DNA of 50,955 nucleotides from CAZSHX01 sp964606895. GTDB lineage: Bacteria; Bacteroidota; Ignavibacteria; Kapaibacteriales; UBA2268. The notes below the pieces were generated by a model. It was not told the DNA's origin and searched no databases. It was given only the letters and a program-made list of their open reading frames with translations. The stretch lies in contig CAZSHX010000031.1 of assembly GCA_964606895.1 (NCBI GenBank), forward strand, positions 1-50,955, in the 5' to 3' direction. The position numbers and the translations under genes are program-made. Positions 36,127 to 43,924 of this stretch are shown here, one piece after another (the stretch's first letter is position 1; each line of letters opens with the position of its first letter).

Positions 36127-36272
36127 GTAAAGTACAATTTAGATATATATGAGGAAATTTTAAAATATTCATTAAAATATTAAAATAATTTGTAACTTTT
36201 TTTCATTAATTTTGTTATTATTAATTGGATATGTCAAAATTATATTCGATATAAATTTTCAGGAGAAATATC

Positions 36273-37556
36273 ATGAACTTCAAAAGTACTTTACTTGCCT
36301 CGATTGCTATTGCCGCTTTGATTTTTTCAGGTTGCTGTACGATGCAAACCAGAACCTATAAGGGTACGCTCTGGGTCCCGGTTTACAAAAGCTTCGATGA
36401 AATCCGAAATGGTGTTAAGATTTTATCTTCTCACGATTTCGTAAAGCCGGGGAAAATCTATACCTATGGGAAATACCTTTTTGTTAATGAAAAGGGTGCC
36501 GGTATTCATATTATTGATAACTCTGATTTGAAAAATCCGAAATTCGTTTCGTTTATTGCAATACCCGGAAACTATGATATTGCCGTCAAAGGCGATGCAC
36601 TTTATGCCGACAGTTATATTGACCTCCTTGCATTTGATATTTCAAATCCTACAAGTGCCGTGTTGAAAAAACGAATTGAGGCACTATTCCCGAATCCTTT
36701 GGATAATACAGGACAGTACGCCGACCCCAAGCTTGGGATACTGGTTGAATGGCTGCAAAAAGATACAACTTATACTTACTCGTGGAACGAATGCGACGGC
36801 AGTTCGCCTGTTATATCCGACAGAGGTTATAGCAGTAACGATAAAGGAGTTAGCATGGACGGCGGTAGTGGAGGCGGCACCTCAAGCACCGGTCCAACCG
36901 GCAAAGGCGGCTCAATGGCACGTTTCACACTGTTTGGCAAATATATGTATATTGTTGACCAATCAAATTTGCAAACTATTGATATCAGCGAACCTATGAA
37001 TCCGAAAGAATGGGCTCGGGTGAATGTGGGCAGAGGAGATATTGAAACGATTTATCCATTTAAAGATAAGTTATTTATCGGCTCTATGTCCGGTATGTAC
37101 ATCTATGATGTTTCTAATCCCTGGAATCCTCAATACGTTGGTCAGTTTATACATGCAAGGGCTTGCGACCCTGTTGTCGCCGATGATAAATATGCGTATG
37201 TAACATTACGTCAGGGAACTCGTTGCGGCGGTTTGAGTAATCAGCTTGATATCGTGGATATTTCGAATTTGATGGCTCCAAAGCTTATCAAAAGCTATCC
37301 TATGCAGGAACCTGCCGGTTTGGGACTTGACAATAAAACATTACTGATTTGCGATGGCAGAGCCGGACTTAAGGTATTTGATGTCACAGACCCGAAGGAT
37401 ATTATTTTACAGAGTTGGGACAATAGTATCAAGACATACGACCTTATTCCTATGGGAAGCTATGCTATTGTCAGTTGTGAAGATGGTATATATCAATATT
37501 CATACGCCGACCCGAAGAAAATAGAGTTTCTGAGTAAGATACCTGTTAAGAAGTAA
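36273..37556 (+). CDS. LVIVD-repeat surface lipoprotein
   Basis: 427 residues. Lipobox 'IFSGC'. Repeats of the LVIVD type ('GAGIHIIDNSDLKNPKFVS', 'LLAFDISNPTSAVL', 'LQTIDISEPMNPKEWA', 'MYIYDVSNPWNPQYVG', 'LDIVDISNLMAPKLI', 'LKVFDVTDPKDIILQ') form a beta-propeller. A Gly/Ser-rich loop lies at ~190-215. AGGAG precedes the ATG, and TAATTTTG (36207-36214) gives a -7 box ~60 bases upstream. Function of these lipoproteins is unknown. It is 34 bases before the next T9SS gene and probably co-transcribed with it. Confidence 0.88.
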   Translation: MNFKSTLLASIAIAALIFSGCCTMQTRTYKGTLWVPVYKSFDEIRNGVKILSSHDFVKPGKIYTYGKYLFVNEKGAGIHIIDNSDLKNPKFVSFIAIPGNYDIAVKGDALYADSYIDLLAFDISNPTSAVLKKRIEALFPNPLDNTGQYADPKLGILVEWLQKDTTYTYSWNECDGSSPVISDRGYSSNDKGVSMDGGSGGGTSSTGPTGKGGSMARFTLFGKYMYIVDQSNLQTIDISEPMNPKEWARVNVGRGDIETIYPFKDKLFIGSMSGMYIYDVSNPWNPQYVGQFIHARACDPVVADDKYAYVTLRQGTRCGGLSNQLDIVDISNLMAPKLIKSYPMQEPAGLGLDNKTLLICDGRAGLKVFDVTDPKDIILQSWDNSIKTYDLIPMGSYAIVSCEDGIYQYSYADPKKIEFLSKIPVKK

Positions 37557-37590
37557 GCACTTTAAATATTTGAATTTTTTAGGATTTCTA

Positions 37591-40116
37591 ATGAAAACTC
37601 TATTTGTATTGGTCATATTTGTAACGGGTTATGTGGCATTAATCAGCCAAAAATGGCAGGAGAATATTACTGATCCATCAAATTTTTACAGCATCCGGCA
37701 GGCTTATATTGAAAGCCTTAAGGATAAAAAAAATGATGATAAAATAAATTCCGTTGAAAATGACGGCGAAGAAGAGAGATTCAGGCGATGGGAATATGTT
37801 ATGGAGCCAAGAGTATATCCCTCGGGCATCCTTCCCCGACCGGGCATTTTATTAGAAGAACTACAAAAATTTAACTCTCAAAATCAGTTTTTATTCGACA
37901 CACTAACTCAGGCAAACTGGATTCCTCTCGAATCCTCTGAAGGATTTCCGGATAACGGCTTTTCCGGACGTTTGAACTGTATTGCATTTCATCCTCTTGA
38001 TTCAAATATTATTTTTGTGGGTTCGCCATCCGGTGGTTTATGGAAAACCGTTGACGGTGGTAAATCTTGGATTCCCTTAACAGATTATCTTCCAAGTCTT
38101 GGAGTCTCTGAGATTATTATCCATCCAACAAATCCGGAAATTATGTATTTGGCAACCGGAGACAGAGATGCCGCAAATTTTATCAGCAATCCCTATTCTT
38201 ATGGAATTCTAAAAAGTACAAATAGTGGAAAGACTTGGACAGCGACTGGCTTGAATCACGTTTTTGCGGCAAGGATGACAATTCAAAAGTTAATAATTCA
38301 TCCCACTCAACCCAATATTTTACTTGCGGCTATTACAGGGGATAGTGCTAATTTACGTGGGATTTGGCGTACGAGTGACGGAGGTGAAAAATGGATTAAC
38401 GTTTCGGGCGGCGGGAAGTTTGATATTGTTTTTAATCCCGGAGATCCCAATATAGTTTATCTCACGGGCTACAAATATATCTCACGTTCAACCGATGCCG
38501 GAATTACCTGGAATATTATCAAATCGGATATTCTTCCCACAACTGATATTTCTTCCGCTAAAATTGCTGTGACTCCAGCGAATCCTCATCTTGTATTTGT
38601 CCAGTACTTGAATCCAAACACCGGGACGACTTATGGTTTGTATAAATCAATAGATGATGGTGTAAGCTGGGAGCAAGTAAACAAGATAACCGTGAATACG
38701 CAGAGCGGATATGACTGGGTTCTGACTGTTTCTCCTATAGATACAAATATCATCTTAAATGGAGGTCAGTACCTTTATGGTTCGTTTAAAGGCGGGTTAA
38801 CCCTTAGTCAGTTCCCATCGGGGCATGTGGACCATCACGCTTTGGTTTACCGACCCGGAACAAATATACTTTTTAACTGCAATGACGGCGGCATCTACAA
38901 ATCATATACTAATGGTACATCATGGCAGAATTTGAACAAAGGTTTGCAAACTTTTCAATTCTACAGGTTGGGTTCTTCGGCAAATGATGAAAATTTCGTT
39001 TTAACCGGTGCTCAGGATAACGGTGTACAAAGACATAATTTCACTCAATGGTTTCAGATAGGACTCCTTGCTGATGGCACAGAATGTATTGTAGATTACT
39101 CAGATGAGTCAATTTATTATATTGCATATCAATATGGCTATCTTACTCGTTTTGGAGGCTCAGGGCAGTTTTATATGCCTCCTACTGCAAACGATTCTAA
39201 GTCTTGTGCATGGGTTTCTCCATATCTGATTCATCCTAAAAATTCTAATATACTATTTTTTGGAGCTAAGGACATTTACAAAACAACATCAAGGGGAAAC
39301 AGCTGGACAAAATATTCAAACCAACTTACTGCTGCCGATGGAGTTGGAGGAGGAATGATACATTCTATGGCTGTTTCCGAGTCCGATCCGGATAGTGTGC
39401 TTTATGCGGCATCTTATGTTGTATTGTATAAAACCTCCGATGGAGGAAACAGCTGGCAGAATATTACTTCAAATCTGCCAACAACTGCCGGCTGTTTTGA
39501 TTGCTCGGCAATCAGTAACATTACAGTACATCCGGAAAATCCGAAAATCGCATGGGTTACAATGTCGGGGTATTCGGCGGTAAATAAAGTATTCAAGACC
39601 ACTGACGGTGGTACTTCGTGGGTCAATATTACGGAAAATCTCCCAAATTCACCCGTAAATTGCATAATCTATCAGAAGAATAGCAAGGAGGTTCTTTATA
39701 TCGGCACTGATTTAGGTGTCTTTTTTAAAGATAGCACTGATAAAGATTGGAAACCTTTCATGAAAAATCTGCCAAATGTTCCGGTTCAGGAACTTGAAAT
39801 TTTCTACAAAACAGGAAAATTACGTGCGGCAACATTTGGAAGAGGGTTATGGGAATCTAATATCTATGGACTAATAAATTCAGTTGATATACATAACACT
39901 AATGGTGGAAAATGGCTTTTTCCAAATCCGGGTAGAAGTTACATAGAACTGCCCGAATGTGTAATCGGCAATAATCAAATGATTACTGTTTATTCTGCTT
40001 TGGGAGTTCCGGTTAATCAGATAAACGCAACTAAAAGAATTGACATTAGTTTGTTAGCACCCGGAATATATTTCATCAAAGCCAGGGATAAAATATTCAA
40101 ATTTGTAAAGATATAA
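37591..40116 (+). CDS. T9SS-exported sortilin/BNR-repeat propeller protein
   Basis: 841 residues from the ATG at 37591, which follows AGGATT and begins the signal peptide MKTLFVLVIFVTGY; a TTG at 37570 is rejected. At least eight Asp-box motifs ('VDGGKSW', 'TNSGKTW', 'SDGGEKW', 'TDAGITW', 'IDDGVSW', 'SRGNSW', 'SDGGNSW', 'TDGGTSW') mark a large VPS10/sortilin-like propeller. The last ~75 residues are a T9SS sorting domain ('FPNPGRSYIEL' ... 'GIYFIKARDKIFKFVKI'). Similar proteins are secreted; some are glycan-binding, but no catalytic site is identifiable here. Probably in one transcript with the LVIVD lipoprotein. Confidence 0.88.
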   Translation: MKTLFVLVIFVTGYVALISQKWQENITDPSNFYSIRQAYIESLKDKKNDDKINSVENDGEEERFRRWEYVMEPRVYPSGILPRPGILLEELQKFNSQNQFLFDTLTQANWIPLESSEGFPDNGFSGRLNCIAFHPLDSNIIFVGSPSGGLWKTVDGGKSWIPLTDYLPSLGVSEIIIHPTNPEIMYLATGDRDAANFISNPYSYGILKSTNSGKTWTATGLNHVFAARMTIQKLIIHPTQPNILLAAITGDSANLRGIWRTSDGGEKWINVSGGGKFDIVFNPGDPNIVYLTGYKYISRSTDAGITWNIIKSDILPTTDISSAKIAVTPANPHLVFVQYLNPNTGTTYGLYKSIDDGVSWEQVNKITVNTQSGYDWVLTVSPIDTNIILNGGQYLYGSFKGGLTLSQFPSGHVDHHALVYRPGTNILFNCNDGGIYKSYTNGTSWQNLNKGLQTFQFYRLGSSANDENFVLTGAQDNGVQRHNFTQWFQIGLLADGTECIVDYSDESIYYIAYQYGYLTRFGGSGQFYMPPTANDSKSCAWVSPYLIHPKNSNILFFGAKDIYKTTSRGNSWTKYSNQLTAADGVGGGMIHSMAVSESDPDSVLYAASYVVLYKTSDGGNSWQNITSNLPTTAGCFDCSAISNITVHPENPKIAWVTMSGYSAVNKVFKTTDGGTSWVNITENLPNSPVNCIIYQKNSKEVLYIGTDLGVFFKDSTDKDWKPFMKNLPNVPVQELEIFYKTGKLRAATFGRGLWESNIYGLINSVDIHNTNGGKWLFPNPGRSYIELPECVIGNNQMITVYSALGVPVNQINATKRIDISLLAPGIYFIKARDKIFKFVKI

Positions 40117-40199
40117 AAAATATTCGTTAATGAGCGTAAGAACAATCAGGTTTGACTATTTTCAGAAATATTGATTTTCATTGATATTTTGATAGATAG

Positions 40200-40454
40200 A
40201 CTTTGTACTGGATCAAAGAAACTTTGATTTCATTGTTCAAGGGTTTCAAAACGGGAGGCAGAGTTGGAGTCGAAATTGATTATTTCCAAAATGGAATTCT
40301 CAAATCGTTGTATTCGGGCTTAAGTGATAAACTTGCTATAGACACATTCTGTCTTTCAAAGTTTCAAATGTGAATCTATCCGATGAAAGATGCTCCAAGC
40401 TGGGACATGAAAGAATTACTGAAATATGCGAATGAATCAACCGGAGATAAATAG
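40200..40454 (+). pseudogene. Gene remnant with one in-frame TGA, unknown family
   Basis: In one frame the sequence reads ~57 residues ('KTGGRVGVEIDYFQNGILKS', '...DKLAIDTFCLSKFQM'), then TGA (40371-40373), then ~26 residues ('IYPMKDAPSWDMKELLKYAN'), then TAG (40452-40454). Codon use and composition look protein-like across the TGA, and no start codon with a ribosome-binding site precedes it. This suggests the 3' part of a decayed gene. The 'GVEIDYFQNG' pattern vaguely recalls restriction-endonuclease cores, but I cannot support that. Confidence 0.5.
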
Positions 40455-40554
40455 GAGGAAAAGATTATAATTGAAAGAATATTATTTAAATTAATTTTAT
40501 GAACAAATTTTGTACTAAACCGTTATTTTCATTTTAATGTTAAAGGAGCTATAT

Positions 40555-40749
40555 ATGCATACAGCAATTCTTAGTGCTGAATCTGAAAGTGACTTCAGGA
40601 TGATTCTGGAATTATCTGAAAAACTTAATTTTAAAACCAAAGTTTTGGAAGACATTGATGGCGAACAGGATTTATTTGTATTTGCAAACGATACTTCGTT
40701 AAATGAATGGTTAACAAAAGAAGAAGATGAAGCATGGAAGAATTTGTAA
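40555..40749 (+). CDS. Antitoxin-like small protein of a PemK/MazF-type module
   Basis: 64 residues, acidic, no DNA-binding motif evident. AAAGGAG (40542-40548) sits six bases before the ATG at 40555, which fixes the start (an in-frame ATG at 40537 lacks a site). The assignment rests on context: the next frame, overlapping by 16 bases, encodes a PemK/MazF-type toxin sequence, the usual antitoxin-toxin order and overlap. The antitoxin itself appears intact. Confidence 0.7.
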   Translation: MHTAILSAESESDFRMILELSEKLNFKTKVLEDIDGEQDLFVFANDTSLNEWLTKEEDEAWKNL

Positions 40750-41018
40750 AGTGAGATGTTGTTGTATTCTCATATCCATTTTCCGACTTTAGTTCTCAAA
40801 AGAGGAGACCTGCTCTGGTTATTGCTTCCCCGCAAGGTTATGATTTAATTGTTTGCCAAATTACAAGCAAATTTCATTTTGATAACTATTCCATAAATTT
40901 ACAAGAAAAAGATTTTGTTTCAGGCTCTTTGCAATTGGAGAGCTTTATTCGTCCAAATAAGATTATAAGCATAGACAAGAACATTCAACTTTTTAGAGTG
41001 CTGAAGATAACAAATTAA
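40734..41018 (+). pseudogene. PemK/MazF-type toxin interrupted by TGA at codon 7
   Basis: ATG 40734, then MEEFVK, TGA (40752-40754), then 'DVVVFSYPFSDFSSQKRRPA' continuing 'LVIASPQGYDLIVCQITSK' and 'SLQLESFIRPNKIISIDKNI' to TAA at 41016-41018. This is a full-length (~94 residues) PemK/MazF-like endoribonuclease sequence. Family members have Gly before 'DVV', so GGA to TGA is the likely change. MazF toxins cut mRNA; here the toxin should not be made, while the antitoxin remains. No start codon with a ribosome-binding site is seen just after the stop. Confidence 0.8.
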
Positions 41019-41153
41019 TAGTGAAAGAGAAGTTGATTTGTTGAGAAAAAATATATGGAATTAAATTGAAATATTCTTTAGTGTTATTATCTTCATAGAT
41101 TCAGGTAATTCTGAATTCGATATTTGTTAAATAGTTTACCGTTGCCTAAATAG

Positions 41154-41183
41154 TTTAAATAAAAGAAAATATTCGTATATTTG
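41154..41183 (+). promoter_or_regulatory. Bacteroidota-type promoter for the second arylsulfotransferase-like gene
   Basis: TTTA (41154-41157, one mismatch to TTTG), 18-base spacer, exact -7 box TATATTTG (41176-41183). It lies 40 bases before the ATG at 41223. Confidence 0.5.
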
Positions 41184-41222
41184 TGATTGGTAATTTTTAT
41201 AAACAAATGTATTGAGAAAAAC

Positions 41223-43718
41223 ATGAAGATTCTTAACGCCCTTATAATTATAATGGTATTATCATTCACCAGCTTTCTTTTCGGTAGTGAACCGCCTGAA
41301 TTGATTTTAAATGGCTTCACTGAAGTGCTTGGTGATTCCCTTCCTGCAGATTTTCCACTTATCACTGTGGATACGATTAACGAGCCTTCACCCGGCTATT
41401 ATTTCATGACCAACAGAGGTCCCGGTTACGGAGCATACCTGATGATTCTTGACAATCAGGGTAAGCCTGTTAAATATAAAAAAATGCCGATTGGCGGAGT
41501 AGATTTCAAAGTAACTGATAATGGGTATTATTCATACGGAAATGCACTTCAGGCAATAGGCGGAAAAGCAAATGTCACAAATTTTATTCTTGATAGTTCA
41601 TTGACTCCGATTGATAGTTTTAAATGCGGGAACGGCTTTATAGCAGATTATCATGAGTTTAAACTTTTGCCTAACGGCAATGCAATAATGGTAACTTACG
41701 AAACTGTTAACGTTGATATGAGTAAGATTACTCCCGGAGGCAATCCGAATGCAAATGTCACCGGTACAGTTTTTCAGGAAGTTGATGCAAATAAGAAAGT
41801 CGTGTTCCAGTGGCGAAGTCTTGACCACTTACCGATAACGGACACTGATGCAAATCCTTTAACCGCCGCATTTGACCATGTTCACGGCAATGCTGCTTTT
41901 TTGGATTTTGACGGCAACTATCTTATTTCGCTTGCTGTTTCAAATGAAATTATCAAAGTCAACAGAGCCACCGGATACGTAATTTGGCGTTTTAGCGGCA
42001 GACATAATAATTTTACTATTACAGGTGAACACGAAGAAAACAAACCATTCTATTTTTCTAAGCAACACGATATTCAGCGTTTACCGAATGGGAATCTGTT
42101 GTTTTTTGATAACGGCACTATGAGGACACCAAATCCTTATGCACGTGCTGTTGAATATAAACTTGATGAAGTAAATATGACAGCAACTTTGGTTTGGGAG
42201 TGGAAACATACCCCGGATATATTTGCATTTGCCGAAGGTTCAGCTCAGAGATTACCTAACGGGAATACTCTGATTGGCTGGGGTGTTGTTAGAAATTCAT
42301 TAGTAAGAGCAATAACTGAAGTCAAACCAGATGGTTCAATAGCTTTCGAAATGCACTTTCCAACCGGCATTACTTGCTATCGTGCTTATAAATTCGATTT
42401 ACCTACATGTCCCGAAGTTGCAAAAGTTGAACTTTCGGATATTTCTGCAGGTAATTCTTATGATTTCAATAATACTAACAATATTACTTCAATTAAAATG
42501 AATATATTGAAAGCTGAAGCCCTTACTTACAACTTCCTTGATGTGAAAAGATACGATTGCCCACCTAAGAATTGTAGTTTCGTAGGAAAAACACCATTTA
42601 TTTATAATCATCGTTTCGAGTTCATTCCTGCCGGAATTGATTCTATTCAGGCGGATGTCAGGATCAATTCTTCACAGTTACCCTTTCTTTTTACACCTGA
42701 AAAAGCAAAGGTATATTTCAGAGAAACAATTGGTACAGGCAAATTTTCTGAAGTGCCAACGACCTACAATGCAAGCAAAGAACTTGTTTTCACTGCTTAT
42801 AGATTTGGGGAATACATATTGGGTATGCCTTTAGAAGAAAAACAGCCTGAAAAACCTATCCTGGTTACACCTGAGAATAATAAAAGAATTAGTTTTCCTG
42901 AATCAATTACTATGTTTTGGTCACTTTCCGGAAATGCTGTTGAATCTCATTTGATTTATTCTACAGATTCAACTTTTTCACGGGACACAGTCAATTTGAT
43001 GCTTTCATCTACGAAGAAAATATATACTTCGGGGTCAGTTTTTTCAAAAGATTCTACCTACTTCTGGAAAGTACAGTCCTCAAATCAGAATGGACTAAGT
43101 CCATGGTCGGATACATGGAATTTCACTCCGGTTGCAAATTATATAAATGTTATTAATCCAAACGGTGGTGAAACTTTACTTTTGGATTCTTCGAAATATA
43201 TAATAAGATGGGATAAAAATTCAAGTAATTTAGTTAAAATTGAACTATTCATAAATGGTTCGTTTGCTTCTCTAATAAAAGATTCTCTTAAAACTCAAAC
43301 AAATGGTTTCTTCTGGATTGCACCACTGAATACTCCTGAAGATTCCACATACAAAATTAGAATTACGTCTATTGGGGCTAATCCGGTATCTGCTGAAAGT
43401 GCGTCATTCTTTACAATTAAAAACAAACCTCTCGGTGTGGAAGAGGATACTCAACCTGACAATATTTCTGTAAATATTTATCCAAACCCTGCAAATAAGA
43501 TGGTAAATTTTGAAATCATAATTAATTCGGATGGAAATGCAAATCTTAGTTTATTTGATGTTAACGGTAATAAAGTTTCCCAGATAATTAACGATTATCT
43601 CGTATCAGGCAAATATCATGTTACATTTCCTCTTGGATCATTAAATTCCGGAACATATTTTTACCAATTAAGAACAGGTAATCAAATTATACCCGGAAGA
43701 ATCGAGATTATAAAATAG
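41223..43718 (+). CDS. T9SS-exported arylsulfotransferase-like protein (shorter paralogue)
   Basis: 831 residues. Signal peptide MKILNALIIIMVLSFTSFLF. The ASST-type propeller (~25-420) shows 'DYHEFKLLPNGNAIMV', 'FDHVHGNAAFLDFDGN', 'SKQHDIQRLPNGNLLFFDNG', 'YARAVEYKLDE' and 'GSAQRLPNGNTLIGWG', keeping the His/Arg-bearing motifs of arylsulfotransferases. After it come one FnIII-like module, one module beginning 'INVINPNGGETL' (Kre9/KNH-like), and a T9SS sorting domain ('IYPNPANKMVNFEI' ... 'GTYFYQLRTG'). The propeller is clearly related to the one encoded at 2776-6258, but the tail differs. The TTG-started longer frame (from 41187) is rejected because of the promoter at 41154-41183. Enzymatic activity and sulfate donor are inferred. 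Confidence 0.85.
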   Translation: MKILNALIIIMVLSFTSFLFGSEPPELILNGFTEVLGDSLPADFPLITVDTINEPSPGYYFMTNRGPGYGAYLMILDNQGKPVKYKKMPIGGVDFKVTDNGYYSYGNALQAIGGKANVTNFILDSSLTPIDSFKCGNGFIADYHEFKLLPNGNAIMVTYETVNVDMSKITPGGNPNANVTGTVFQEVDANKKVVFQWRSLDHLPITDTDANPLTAAFDHVHGNAAFLDFDGNYLISLAVSNEIIKVNRATGYVIWRFSGRHNNFTITGEHEENKPFYFSKQHDIQRLPNGNLLFFDNGTMRTPNPYARAVEYKLDEVNMTATLVWEWKHTPDIFAFAEGSAQRLPNGNTLIGWGVVRNSLVRAITEVKPDGSIAFEMHFPTGITCYRAYKFDLPTCPEVAKVELSDISAGNSYDFNNTNNITSIKMNILKAEALTYNFLDVKRYDCPPKNCSFVGKTPFIYNHRFEFIPAGIDSIQADVRINSSQLPFLFTPEKAKVYFRETIGTGKFSEVPTTYNASKELVFTAYRFGEYILGMPLEEKQPEKPILVTPENNKRISFPESITMFWSLSGNAVESHLIYSTDSTFSRDTVNLMLSSTKKIYTSGSVFSKDSTYFWKVQSSNQNGLSPWSDTWNFTPVANYINVINPNGGETLLLDSSKYIIRWDKNSSNLVKIELFINGSFASLIKDSLKTQTNGFFWIAPLNTPEDSTYKIRITSIGANPVSAESASFFTIKNKPLGVEEDTQPDNISVNIYPNPANKMVNFEIIINSDGNANLSLFDVNGNKVSQIINDYLVSGKYHVTFPLGSLNSGTYFYQLRTGNQIIPGRIEIIK

Positions 43719-43736
43719 ATTGCTTTATTGATTTTC

Positions 43737-43789
43737 AATCATATTCATCAATTTTTTCAAATCTGAAAAACTGGTGAATATGATTTTTT
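43737..43789 (+). terminator. Terminator after the second arylsulfotransferase-like gene
   Basis: Long outer stem AATCATATTCA-CA / TG-TGAATATGATT (43737-43750 with 43772-43785, one mismatch), with a nested inner stem of T and A runs, then T6. Confidence 0.75.
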
Positions 43790-43924
43790 GTGTTATCCAA
43801 TATTTAAAGCCTACATTTTTTTATAGTCAAATTCTCATAGTCTAACTTCTTCCCTATAGCAAATATTTACACTAATTTTCGTATTTTTGCGGTCTGTATT
43901 TTTTAATTATTAATTGATATTTAT

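Noticed and set aside
11820..40754. Stop-codon reassignment, given genes interrupted by TAA (11820) and TGA (40371, 40752)
   Set aside because: Both codons are used as ordinary stops here: TGA ends pth, fetB and znuC, and TAA ends many genes. The suspected original residues also differ (Tyr, Gly, unknown), so separate mutations or errors explain them better.
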